From: Anaerococcus vaginalis | Lineage (GTDB): Bacteria; Bacillota; Clostridia; Tissierellales; Peptoniphilaceae | DNA: 64,000 nt | NCBI RefSeq assembly: GCF_000307225.1 | Contig: NZ_HE978618.1 | Coordinates: forward strand, 48,069 to 112,068 | Reading direction: 5' to 3' | In this document: one piece after another, positions 20,299 through 29,035 of the stretch | How the letters are laid out: each line of letters starts with the position of its first letter | How positions within the stretch are numbered: the stretch's first letter is position 1 | Notes under the pieces: model-generated | Databases searched by the model: none | What the model was told of the DNA's origin: nothing | What the model saw: only the letters and a program-made list of their open reading frames with translations | Program-made: the position numbers and the translations under genes

Positions 20299-20463
20299 AA
20301 AGAGATCTCTCGACACTAAAACTCATTTGCTTCGCAAATTTTTCTGTGCTCTCGCACAAGTTTTCAGGATTTATAACCGAAATCAACGGTTATAAATCTG
20401 TACTAGTTTTAGGGATAAATATGCCAAATCAAGGCATATTTATCTGCTCGAGATGGGTTTCGC
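20299..20463 (+). repeat. Multi-hairpin interspersed repeat, copy 1
   Basis: About 165 bases made of consecutive hairpins: TTTGC-TTC-GCAAA, GTGC-TCTC-GCAC, ATTTATAACCG/CGGTTATAAAT and GATAAATATGCC/GGCATATTTATC, the last two with the same loop AAATCAA. It starts GAGATCTCTCGACACTAAAA and ends CTCGAGATGGGTTT. A diverged copy lies at 34912-35105 in the opposite direction. No open reading frame of note. This element fills most of the 400-base gap. Confidence 0.75.
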
Positions 20464-20544
20464 TTACTTTTGAATTTTATATTAAAATTTTATAAATAAG
20501 TAAAAAAATAATAATCTATTTTTAAAATATAAGTTATAGAAATT

Positions 20545-20584
20545 CCTCCTGATTAGTTTTTCTCTACCAAAATCAGGAGGTTTT
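20545..20584 (+). terminator. Stem-loop terminator
   Basis: CCTCCTGATT and AATCAGGAGG with a short T run (TTTTATA). It lies between the aminopeptidase and the DUF3784-like gene. Confidence 0.6.
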
Positions 20585-20614
20585 ATACACAAAAAATTTC
20601 AAAGCTTCTAGGCA

Positions 20615-20962
20615 TTATTTTCTTATAGAATAATTGACAACTACAATTCCTAAAATCGTAATTATTCCAAATAACCCCCATGCTCCCATAAGAATATCAT
20701 TATAAAGCTTAATATTCTTAACAAAAAAACTAGACAAAAAGGCAATAACTAAAGGTATACTCATTATAAAAGTCATTTTTTTGACTTTAGATAGATATCC
20801 TTTTCTTATTAGCTCTTCTTTCTTATCTTCTTCCATAGTATTAAATCCTGCTATAATATTTCCATTGGTCTTATCTATCATATATGAAGAAAATAAGCAT
20901 AAAATAATTGGAATCAATAAAAATATTTTAACAGCAATATCTTTAGGATCTGCTAAATTCAT
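20615..20962 (-). CDS. Small membrane protein, DUF3784-like
   Basis: 115 residues, three membrane helices. The first loop reads IAGFNTMEEDKKEELIRKGY, the signature of the DUF3784 family of Firmicutes membrane proteins. ATG at 20962 is behind GGAGGAGGG (spacing slightly long). Function unknown. Confidence 0.7.
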   Translation of the reverse strand: MNLADPKDIAVKIFLLIPIILCLFSSYMIDKTNGNIIAGFNTMEEDKKEELIRKGYLSKVKKMTFIMSIPLVIAFLSSFFVKNIKLYNDILMGAWGLFGIITILGIVVVNYSIRK

Positions 20963-21240
20963 ATGTAAATAACCCTCCTCCAAAAGTTAAAATTTTATCT
21001 CAATTTAAAATAGAAAATATCATTATATAATAATTATACCCATCAGGTTTTAAGTCTTTAAATATTTTTCATATACTATCATTTTTTTGATATTATCAAA
21101 TATTTTCTCATTAATATATGAAACGGCTTGTCTATCATTACTTTAGTATAATTTAATTCGGTTTTATCAAACTAATATATTCATTAAACCTATATTTCAA
21201 TCTAAAATACAAACTTTATCTTTAATAAATACTGTATTAA

Positions 21241-21270
21241 CCCATTTCGAGCCTAGTCGAGAAATCTCAT
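21241..21270 (+). repeat. Partial terminal repeat motif
   Basis: AACCCATTTCGAGCCTAG nearly matches the left end of the repeat at 16925 (AACCCATCTCGAGCCTAG). The rest of the element is absent. The preceding ~230 bases of AT-rich DNA show nothing else. Confidence 0.5.
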
Positions 21271-21330
21271 TTATAATGTAAGCATAAAATTATATAACCT
21301 AGAGTTTCAAAAATATATAACGAGAATATA

Positions 21331-21358
21331 TTGAAAATAAAATAAAAAACTATATAAT
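21331..21358 (+). promoter_or_regulatory. Strong promoter for the antitoxin RNA
   Basis: TTGAAA, 16-base spacer, TATAAT. The predicted start lies near 21365, 66 bases before the shared terminator. Confidence 0.7.
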
Positions 21359-21364
21359 AATATT

Positions 21365-21430
21365 GAGCATGGTACCGAGTTATATCCATGACCAAACAAA
21401 AAGACAGGAGCAGCCACTCCTGTCTTTTTT
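21365..21430 (+). ncRNA. Predicted antitoxin RNA of a par/Fst-like type I module
   Basis: Short RNA of about 66 nt, convergent with the toxin gene, ending at the shared bidirectional terminator. Its 5' part (ATGGTACCGAGTT at 21369-21381, then TATCCATGACC) is a direct repeat of the toxin start region (21513-21536). As RNA it would therefore be antisense to the toxin's start codon and ribosome-site edge. This reproduces the RNAI/RNAII logic of the pAD1 par locus. Existence as a transcript is inferred. Confidence 0.65.
21396..21430. terminator. Bidirectional terminator shared by toxin mRNA and antitoxin RNA
   Basis: AAGACAGGAG and CTCCTGTCTT form a 10-bp stem, with A5 on the left and T6 on the right. 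Confidence 0.85.
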
Positions 21431-21433
21431 GTG

Positions 21434-21532
21434 CTAATTATCGTGTATATAGTATCTATCTAGCCACTTGATAATATAATGAGCTATTACATTACCTACG
21501 ACAGATATTAAAATGGTACCGAGTTTTTCCAT
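21434..21532 (-). CDS. Small hydrophobic type I toxin-like peptide
   Basis: A 32-residue peptide: hydrophobic helix (GTILISVVGNVIAHYIIKWL) followed by a charged tail DRYYIHDN, the shape of Fst/Ldr-type membrane toxins. It has a very strong ribosome site (GGGAGGTGAGG) and ATG at 21532. Directly upstream, CCCAACTG-TTAC-CAGTTTGGG (21543-21563) folds into a hairpin that takes in the first bases of the ribosome site, as in fst mRNA. A TATAAT at 21579-21584 (minus) could be the -10 box; the -35 is weak. Sequence family not firmly recognised. Confidence 0.7.
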   Translation of the reverse strand: MEKLGTILISVVGNVIAHYIIKWLDRYYIHDN

Positions 21533-21654
21533 AACCTCACCTCCCAACTGTTACCAGTTTGGGTACGATAACATATTTATTATATCATTTCATTGATTAT
21601 TTTTATTATAAGTTCTAAGCAAAAATCCTAAAACTTTACAAATCAAAAAAAGCA

Positions 21655-21905
21655 GGTATCATAATAAACGAAGAACTGTTGTAAAACGGTGGTTGCCGAT
21701 TTTTATCGGTAGTTTTTATCTGATGCCTTGAAGTTGATAGTACCTAATAAGTGCCTGATGTGGGACTTGTATGGCCATAAATTCTTCTATAAGCTCAGAG
21801 TTTTTACAAGAAAAAATAATCTAAACAAAAAAGCATCAACACCAACCGAAGATTGCGCGATTAGTTTTAACTAAGACAGCAGTCTTTTTTGTTTTGCTAA
21901 TCGCC
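21655..21905 (+). promoter_or_regulatory. Long structured leader upstream of the YitT gene (candidate cis-regulatory RNA)
   Basis: About 250 bases, visibly richer in G+C than other gaps. Hairpin GCCGAT-TTTT-ATCGGT (21695-21710), long-range pair CTTGTA/TACAAG (21766/21805), and possible pairing GGTGGTTG (21689) with CAACACC (~21836). A terminator-like hairpin AAGAC-AGCA-GTCTT with a T run (21873-21890) lies just before the YitT gene, and GCGATTAG (21857) can pair with CTAATCGC (21897) as an alternative. It matches no riboswitch class I can name. Confidence 0.5.
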
Positions 21906-21923
21906 AGATTAGGAGTGAAATTT

Positions 21924-22583
21924 ATGCTCAGAAAATTTCTGAGAAGTTTAGAAGTTACGAAAAAAGAATTTTTGATTATTTCCCTAGGTTGTGCAATTAT
22001 GTCATTTGGAGTAATAAATATCCACGAACAAGCACAAATAACCGAGGGTGGAGTTTTGGGACTTGGCTTATTTTTAAGAAAAGCCTTAAATATGAATCTT
22101 GCCTACACAACACCAATTTTAGATGGCCTATGTTACGCATTAGGATTTTCTATGTTAGGCAGGATATTTTTAAAAAAATCAATAATTGCGACAATAATGT
22201 TTGCTGTTTTTTATTGGATTTTTAATTTTATAGGACCAGTAATTCCTAGCCTTTACGATATGCCATTGATGGCAGCAATATTCGGTGGAATATTTATAGG
22301 ATGTGGCTGTGGAATAGCAGTTACAGCAGGAGGATGTGCTGGAGGAGACGACGCCTTGGCAATGACAATTTCCAAAAAAACAAAATGGCCAATCTCAAGA
22401 GCCTACTTGTTCACAGATTATTTAGTCCTCGGCTTATCCTTAATTTATATTCCATTTGGACACTTAATATATTCATTTTTAACAACAATTATCTCATCAT
22501 TTTTGATAGGCCAATTTGAATTAAAAATGGAAATGCCAGCCTGGCAAGTATGCCAAGGAAATTTAAGACATGCAAAAAGTTAA
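21924..22583 (+). CDS. YitT family membrane protein
   Basis: About 219 residues, five to six membrane helices, with the Gly/Cys-rich loop GIFIGCGCGIAVTAGGCAGGDDALA characteristic in kind of YitT (DUF161) proteins; the usual C-terminal DUF2179 domain is missing, so this is the short form. ATG at 21924 follows AGGAG; an earlier in-frame TTG at 21894 lies inside the leader. Transport substrate unknown. Confidence 0.8.
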   Translation: MLRKFLRSLEVTKKEFLIISLGCAIMSFGVINIHEQAQITEGGVLGLGLFLRKALNMNLAYTTPILDGLCYALGFSMLGRIFLKKSIIATIMFAVFYWIFNFIGPVIPSLYDMPLMAAIFGGIFIGCGCGIAVTAGGCAGGDDALAMTISKKTKWPISRAYLFTDYLVLGLSLIYIPFGHLIYSFLTTIISSFLIGQFELKMEMPAWQVCQGNLRHAKS

Positions 22584-22589
22584 ACATTA

Positions 22590-22633
22590 AAAGGATATTT
22601 CAAAGTATAAAGTATTTTGAAATATCCTTTTTT
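22590..22633 (+). terminator. Terminator after the YitT gene
   Basis: AAAGGATATTTCAAA pairs with TTTGAAATATCCTTTTTT. Confidence 0.85.
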
Positions 22634-22878
22634 GTTTATAATTTTAAAAATCTCTATATTTTTTATAAGCAATAAAGCTAAGCAATTTAAAAATCATCTT
22701 ATATTTTTTCTTAGACATATAATTTTATTTTTTCTAATCAAAATTGATTTTTCTATATAAAATTTTCAAAAAATATCAATAATTTCATATATTTTTTAGA
22801 TTTATATCAAAAACAATTGTTTATATCTATATTATGTTATATAATAGTAAGAGTAAAATTTAAAAATAGGAGGAATTT

Positions 22879-24840
22879 ATGTTATATGATGTTTTACCTG
22901 TCATAGTTGCAGTTATCGCTGTATGTTTTATGTTTTTACAAATTAAGACAAACATCCTTCCAATAAGTGAAGGTAACGATAAAATGAGAACTATATCAGG
23001 AAATATTAAAGAGGGAGCTATGGCATTTATATCTCGTGAGTATAAATATGTTATTATCTTTGTAATTATTGTTTCTATTCTTATAGCAATTTTTATTAAC
23101 ATTAGTACCATGATTTGTTATATTCTTGGTTCCTTATTATCAATGGCAGCAGGTTATGTAGGTATGAGAATTTCTACAGCCTCAAACGCTAGATGTACAA
23201 ATGAAGCTATGGAAAGTGGACTTTCATCTGCCCTTAAAGTTGCTTTTGCTGGTGGTTCTGTAATGGGATTTGCAGTAACAGGTTTTGGACTTTTGGGAGT
23301 TGGAATTGTTTATTTAATTTTTGGTGATCCAACAATACTTATGGGATATTCATTTGGTGCAAGTTCCGTTGCACTTTTTGCAAGAGTTGGTGGAGGAATC
23401 TACACAAAAGCAGCAGACGTTGGAGCTGACCTTGTAGGAAAAGTTGAAAAAGGAATACCAGAAGATGACCCAAGAAACCCAGCAGTTATTGCTGATAACG
23501 TAGGAGATAACGTAGGAGACGTTGCAGGAATGGGAGCTGACCTTTTTGAATCATACGCAGGAGCAATCCTTTCATCAATGGTTTTGGGCTTTTCATTATT
23601 TGGAGATGCAGGAGTTAGATTCCCACTTGTTCTTTCATCAATTGGAATTTTAGCATCAATCCTTGCAGCATTTTTATTTTTAAGACAAAAACAAAAATCT
23701 CCACAATCTGCTCTTATGATGACAATTTATATTTCAGGAGCAATTGTTCTTGTAGCATCTTTTATACTTTCACCACTTTTCTTTGGTAACCTTAAGGCAG
23801 CTATTTGTATAGTTGTTGGTATACTTGTAGGAATTGCGATAGGATTTTTATCAGAAGTATTTACATCTGAAAAATATAGCCAAGTAAAAAGAATTGCTGA
23901 AGAAAGTCAAACAGGAGCAGCTACAAATATAATCGCAGGATTATCAAGTGGTATGCTTTCAACAGTAGGACCAATAGTTCTTATAGCTATAGGAATTTTA
24001 ATTTCATTCCACACAATGCAAATGTACGGAATCGCTCTTGCAGCAGTCGGTATGCTTTCAATAACAGCAACAACAGTAACAGTTGATGCTTATGGACCAA
24101 TTTCAGATAATGCTGGTGGAATTGCAGAAATGAGTGGACTTGATGAATCAGTTCGTGATATAACAGACAGCCTTGATTCAGTAGGAAATACAACAGCAGC
24201 AATCGGTAAAGGATTTGCAATAGGATCAGCAGCTCTTACAGCTCTTTCATTATTTGTAACCTACACTGATACCCTACACCTTGATAACCTCTCACTACTA
24301 GATTCAAAAGTAGTTGCAGGAATGTTTGTAGGAGGAATGTTGCCATTCTTGTTCTCAGCTTTGACAATGAATTCAGTAGGAAAAGCTGCAACAGAAATGA
24401 TTAATGAAGTAAGAAGACAATTTAAAGAAAAACCTGGTATCCTTGAAGGAACAGATGATCCAGACTATGCATCATGTGTAGATATTTCAACAAAAGCTTC
24501 TCTAAAAGAAATGGTAGTACCTGGAGCATTAGCAATAATAGTACCATTATTTATAGGAAAAGTATTTGGAGCAGAAACCCTTGGAGGATTATTAGCAGGA
24601 GCCCTAGTTACAGGTGTATTGATGGCTATATTTATGTCAAATGCTGGTGGAGCTTGGGACAATGCTAAAAAATATATAGAATCTGGAGCAGAAGGTGGTA
24701 AAAATTCACCATCTCACCATGCTGCAGTTGTAGGTGATACAGTAGGAGATCCTTTCAAAGATACATCCGGCCCATCACTAAATATCCTAGTAAAACTTAT
24801 AACAGTAGTTTCTGTTGTTTGTGCTGGATTATTTATCTAA
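22879..24840 (+). CDS. hppA: Membrane-bound ion-pumping pyrophosphatase
   Basis: 653 residues, ~16 membrane helices; couples PPi hydrolysis to H+ and/or Na+ export. The PPi/Mg site [18 protein letters not shown] and the motif [16 protein letters not shown] are intact, as is the second acidic cluster [16 protein letters not shown]. The residue in [11 protein letters not shown] is Ala, which is the mark of the K+-dependent subfamily, so Na+ or dual pumping is plausible. ATG at 22879 follows AGGAGG; a TATAAT lies around 22839. Confidence 0.95.
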   Translation: MLYDVLPVIVAVIAVCFMFLQIKTNILPISEGNDKMRTISGNIKEGAMAFISREYKYVIIFVIIVSILIAIFINISTMICYILGSLLSMAAGYVGMRISTASNARCTNEAMESGLSSALKVAFAGGSVMGFAVTGFGLLGVGIVYLIFGDPTILMGYSFGASSVALFARVGGGIYTKAADVGADLVGKVEKGIPEDDPRNPAVIADNVGDNVGDVAGMGADLFESYAGAILSSMVLGFSLFGDAGVRFPLVLSSIGILASILAAFLFLRQKQKSPQSALMMTIYISGAIVLVASFILSPLFFGNLKAAICIVVGILVGIAIGFLSEVFTSEKYSQVKRIAEESQTGAATNIIAGLSSGMLSTVGPIVLIAIGILISFHTMQMYGIALAAVGMLSITATTVTVDAYGPISDNAGGIAEMSGLDESVRDITDSLDSVGNTTAAIGKGFAIGSAALTALSLFVTYTDTLHLDNLSLLDSKVVAGMFVGGMLPFLFSALTMNSVGKAATEMINEVRRQFKEKPGILEGTDDPDYASCVDISTKASLKEMVVPGALAIIVPLFIGKVFGAETLGGLLAGALVTGVLMAIFMSNAGGAWDNAKKYIESGAEGGKNSPSHHAAVVGDTVGDPFKDTSGPSLNILVKLITVVSVVCAGLFI

Positions 24841-24851
24841 AATAAAATTAT

Positions 24852-24893
24852 CAGCTGATATGAAATTAATTTTTGTATCAGCTGTTTTTTTTT
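24852..24893 (+). terminator. Terminator after hppA
   Basis: CAGCTGATA and TATCAGCTG followed by nine T. Confidence 0.9.
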
Positions 24894-25010
24894 GTAGATT
24901 TTTATGGGCATTTTTTTGATTTTAAATTATTTTTAAAAATTATTTTCTAAAAAATCATTTTTCATCCAATTTTTTTCTATGCTATAATTAAATAAATAAA
25001 GGAGGATTTT

Positions 25011-27811
25011 ATGGTTAGGTATTTAGTTGGAGATTCTAATGATACTTGGGATTTTTATCAAGCTTATGATGAAGCTAATGATGGTGATATATTAGAATTT
25101 AAAGAAGGTTTTTACTTAAATCTAATGGGCAAGGCTTTTTGTATTGATAAAAATTTGACTTTGGAAGGCCATATTGTTTTTGAAAATAATACAAATTATT
25201 ATACTAATAAAATTATTGGTAGTCTTAGGATAATAAAAGGTGCTGATGTTTATATAAATAATTTATGGTTGGAATCGGATAATAAATACGACAATATAAT
25301 AAATGTTAAGGGAAGTTCTAACCTTTGTTTGAATAAGGTTATTATAGATAGGACTAATTGTGCTGAAATTTCTTCTGATGAGGATAAGTATCCTGAAATT
25401 TTTGTTTCTGAGGATTCAAATTTGACTTTAAATGAAGTTAGCTCCTTTGACAAGGAAATTTTTTATTCTGAGTTATTTGCAAAAAATTCTAAGGTAAATA
25501 TTATTAATTCTGATTTATTTTTCAGATTATATTTTGCTTATTGTAATGTCAGTATCAAAGATTCTACAATCAAAAAATTTTATACTAACACTATAAATTC
25601 TAAAAATTCCAGTTTAAATATTGAAAATTCTACAATTGAAGGTGGAGATGTTGAAAAAAATTATCCTTCTTTGTATATATATAATTCGATTTTGGATTCT
25701 AAAGCTAATAAATTTATCCAAGAGAATTTTACGGATTCTTTGTATTTGACTTTTAATTCTTATCTTACTTCTAGCTTAGATGAGATATCTTCTATTAATC
25801 TTGATTCTAGTAGGGCTTTTTTGTCTGAATCAAGTGTCAATGAAATTATAATTTTGGGCAATAAATCTTATCTTATCGCTAATAATTGTTTAAAACTAAT
25901 GGGCAAAAATAATGAAAAAATCGACCTTCTCATTGATGATTATTCTTTTTTAAGATCTGATGAGATTTCTTTTTCTAGGTATTTTAATCCAAATATTAGA
26001 ATTAGTAATAATTCTATCTTATTGGCTGATAAGTTTTCTATTTCTGGATCTTATGATTTGGATGATGTTTCTTTAATAAACATCGAAAAATCAGATGATT
26101 CTTTTTATAGGCTCGGTTTTTATGAAAATAATTTGGAAAATATTTCAAATTATTCTGGGGCTAATGATGACTCTAGTGTAAATATTGAGAAAAAAATTTC
26201 TCCTTATGATGAACTTAACAAGTTAGTTGGTTTAAATTCGGTTAAAAATGAAATAAATAAGATGATTAGGATGGTCGAGTTTAATAATAAGAGAATGGAT
26301 ATGGGTCTTAGTCCAGAAGAAAATTCTCTTCATTGTGTCTTTCTTGGAAATCCTGGTACTGGAAAAACTACTGTTGCAAGGCTTATTGGAGAGATTTTGT
26401 TTGAAAGCAAGGCTCTTTTTGATAAGGAAAAATTTATTTTTATAGAGGCTGGTGAGTCTGATTTAATTTCATCTAATGTTGGTCAAACTGCAGAGCAGAC
26501 TTACAATCTGCTTGAAAAAGCAAAGGGTGGAATTTTATTTATTGATGAGGCTTATACTTTAAATAAGGGTGATTCTTCTGTAAATTTTGGGCAAGAGGCT
26601 ATAAATACAATTCTTAAATATATGGAAGATCATAGAAGTGAAATTATGATAATTTTTGCAGGCTATACCAAGGAAATGGAGCAATTTTTGGATACAAATC
26701 CTGGTTTAAGTTCTCGTGTTGCCAATAAATTTATTTTTGAAGATTATACAAGTGATGAAATTGTCCAAATTGGTGAAAGTATCCTTCTTGGAAAGCAATA
26801 TGTAATAGCTGATAAAGATTACTACGAAAAAAGTGTAAAATTTGCTTATGACCAATCAATTGATAAGTCTAATGCAAGATGGATTAGAAATTTTAATGAA
26901 AAACTTTTAAAAATTTTTGCATCAAGGGTTATAGAAAGTGGCTCAACCGATCTTACAACCATAACAAATGAGGATATTGACCAAGTATTGAACATTGGAA
27001 AATATCAAAATTATGATGGAAAAGATGAAGATGCTTATGAGAATTTGCAAAATCTTATTGGTATTAAAGAAGTTAAAAGGCAAATTGATGAATTTGTTTC
27101 TATGGCAGAATTGAATAAAAAAGAAGGGATTTGGGGCAAAAAAATCAAAATTTCACTCTACATTCTCTATTTTTGGGAAATCCTGGTACTGGAAAAACAA
27201 CTGTCGCAAGAATTTTGGGAAATATTTTGTTCCAAAAATCCATTATAAAGGAAAATAAATTCATAGAAGTTTCAAGATCAGATTTGGTTGCAGGTTATAT
27301 TGGTCAAACTGCCATCAAAACAAGGGAAGTTTTAAAATCAGCCCTTGGTGGAGTTTTGTTTATAGATGAAGCTTATAGCCTATCACAAGGTACTAGCAAT
27401 GATTTTGGAAATGAAGCAATCGATGAAATTTTAAAATTTATGGAAGATTATAGGGATAGTATCCTAATTATATTTGCAGGATACAGCAAGGAAATGAAAG
27501 ATTTTATAAATACAAATTCTGGTCTTGAATCAAGAGTTCCAAATAAATTTTATTTTGAAGATTATAAAGTAGAAGAACTTGTAGAAATAGGTTTATTAAG
27601 CCTAGCTAAGTTTGAATATAAAATTGATAAAGACCTTTATTACCAAGTTGTAGAAAATAATTATAAAAAATCAAATGACCATAGCAATGGAAGATGGATT
27701 AGAAATTTCAATGAAAAATTAATAAGAATAATGAGCCAAAGGGTTTCAAATGATAGTTACGCTGACCTAAATACCATAACAAAAGAAGATTTAGAATTAA
27801 TTAGACAATAA
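25011..27811 (+). CDS. Beta-helix protein with two CbbX/SpoVK-type AAA+ modules, frameshifted
   Basis: The N-terminal ~390 residues are Asn/Ser/Ile-rich repeats of the right-handed parallel beta-helix kind (start VRYLVGDSNDTWDFYQAYDE). Two AAA+ domains follow. The first has Walker A LGNPGTGKTTVARL and Walker B GGILFIDEAYTL; the second has LGNPGTGKTTVARI and GGVLFIDEAYSL. Both carry sensor/arginine segments (NPGLSSRVANKF, NSGLESRVPNKF) and end SNARWIRNFNEKL / SNGRWIRNFNEKL. The frame breaks at the A6 run near 27117-27122; adding one A joins AELNKK to RRDLGQKNQNF and gives 933 residues. The tandem module resembles EccA/SpoVK-like remodelers. No secretion genes are adjacent, so client and location are unknown. 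Confidence 0.85.
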
Positions 27812-27816
27812 AAATA

Positions 27817-27884
27817 AGGGGCTTTTGCAAAACATAATTTAGATTTTATAAGCATAAAATTGGATTATTTTGCAAAAGCCCTTA
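27817..27884. terminator. Long-loop bidirectional terminator
   Basis: GGGGCTTTTGCAAAA pairs with TTTTGCAAAAGCCC across a ~36-base loop, between convergent genes. Confidence 0.75.
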
Positions 27885-27888
27885 AATT

Positions 27889-28899
27889 TTAAATTATTTC
27901 TAAAAATTCTTCTATGTCTTTTTCTTCAGTTTTATAGGTTGTAACAAATCTTGCGACAAATTTATCCAATCTTTTCTCTCCTACTTCAAAATATGCAAAT
28001 TTTTCTAATTTTTTTATATCTTCTTTAGAAATTTCTACAAAAACTTGGTTTGATTCAAATTCATAAGCCAATTTATAAGATTTTTCCTCAAAGCCTCTTG
28101 CCAATTTTTCTGCCATTTTGTAGGCTTTTTTTGCTCCTTTTATATATAAATCATCTTTAAACAATCTTTCAAACATAATTCCTGTAACAAAGCCCTTGGC
28201 AAGCATAGCTCCTTTTTGTTTTTGCAAACTCCTAAAATTTTTCTTCAAATTTTCATTTACTATGACAAGGGCCTCACCAAACATAAGACCATTTTTTGTA
28301 CCACCAAAATAAAATATGTCGCAAAGTTTAGGCAAATCTTTAAATTTCAAATCAGATTTTTCATTTGCCATGGCATGGGCAAGTCTTGCCCCATCCATAA
28401 ATAAATATAAATCATTTTTTTTACAAAAATAATAAAGCTCTTCTAAATCTTTTTTACTATAAAGAGTTCCAACTTCTGTGGTATTTGAAATATAAACTTT
28501 TCTTGGAACTGTGTGATGTTCATTTACAAAAGACTTATATTTTTCTTCCAATAATTTTTTTGTGATCTTTCCATCAAGTGTAGAAATAGTTTCAATTTTT
28601 ATTCCACAAGCCTCAATCGCTCCTGCTTCTTGGTTTTCAATATGGCCACTTCTTGCAGAAATCACAGATTCTTGTGGCAACATTCCTACACTTGCCCCAA
28701 GAATATTTGCTCCTGTTCCCCCATGTATAAAATATATATCTACATTCTCATCTTCCAATTTTTCTTTCATCAATTTTTCAGCATTTTTGCTGTGAGAATC
28801 CATACCATATCCTATATTTATCTCATCAATGCTTTCTTTTATGGCATCAATTATTTCTGGATAACAAATATCGGAATAGTCATTTCTAAAATTAATCAT
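27889..28899 (-). CDS. ltaE: Low-specificity L-threonine aldolase
   Basis: PLP enzyme (beta-eliminating lyase family) splitting threonine to glycine and acetaldehyde; 336 residues. FRNDYSD N-terminus, HGGTGANI, SGHIENQEAGA, MDGARLAHAM (Asp/Arg of the cofactor site) and YFGGTKNG (Schiff-base Lys). Monocistronic, ending at a shared terminator. Confidence 0.9.
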   Translation of the reverse strand: MINFRNDYSDICYPEIIDAIKESIDEINIGYGMDSHSKNAEKLMKEKLEDENVDIYFIHGGTGANILGASVGMLPQESVISARSGHIENQEAGAIEACGIKIETISTLDGKITKKLLEEKYKSFVNEHHTVPRKVYISNTTEVGTLYSKKDLEELYYFCKKNDLYLFMDGARLAHAMANEKSDLKFKDLPKLCDIFYFGGTKNGLMFGEALVIVNENLKKNFRSLQKQKGAMLAKGFVTGIMFERLFKDDLYIKGAKKAYKMAEKLARGFEEKSYKLAYEFESNQVFVEISKEDIKKLEKFAYFEVGEKRLDKFVARFVTTYKTEEKDIEEFLEII

Positions 28900-28976
28900 A
28901 ATTTCTCCTTATAAAAGCTTTTTATTTATAACATCATACATTTTTAATAATTTTTTTGCCATTTTTAGCAAAAAAA

Positions 28977-29030
28977 AAGAGGCTGTTGAACAATGAATAA
29001 ATAATTCATAGTTTTACAACATCCTCTTAA
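28977..29030 (-). terminator. Long-loop terminator after ltaE region / P-type ATPase
   Basis: AAGAGGCTGTTG and CAACATCCTCTT pair across ~28 bases and sit immediately downstream of the ATPase stop. Confidence 0.6.
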
Positions 29031-29035
29031 AATTT

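Noticed and set aside
21655..21890. 6S RNA, tmRNA, SRP RNA, RNase P RNA or a known riboswitch
   Set aside because: None of the conserved blocks of these RNAs (for example the SRP GGAAGGAAGCAG loop, the RNase P GAGGAAAGTC, TPP, SAM, lysine, cobalamin or FMN cores) could be found; left as an unassigned leader.
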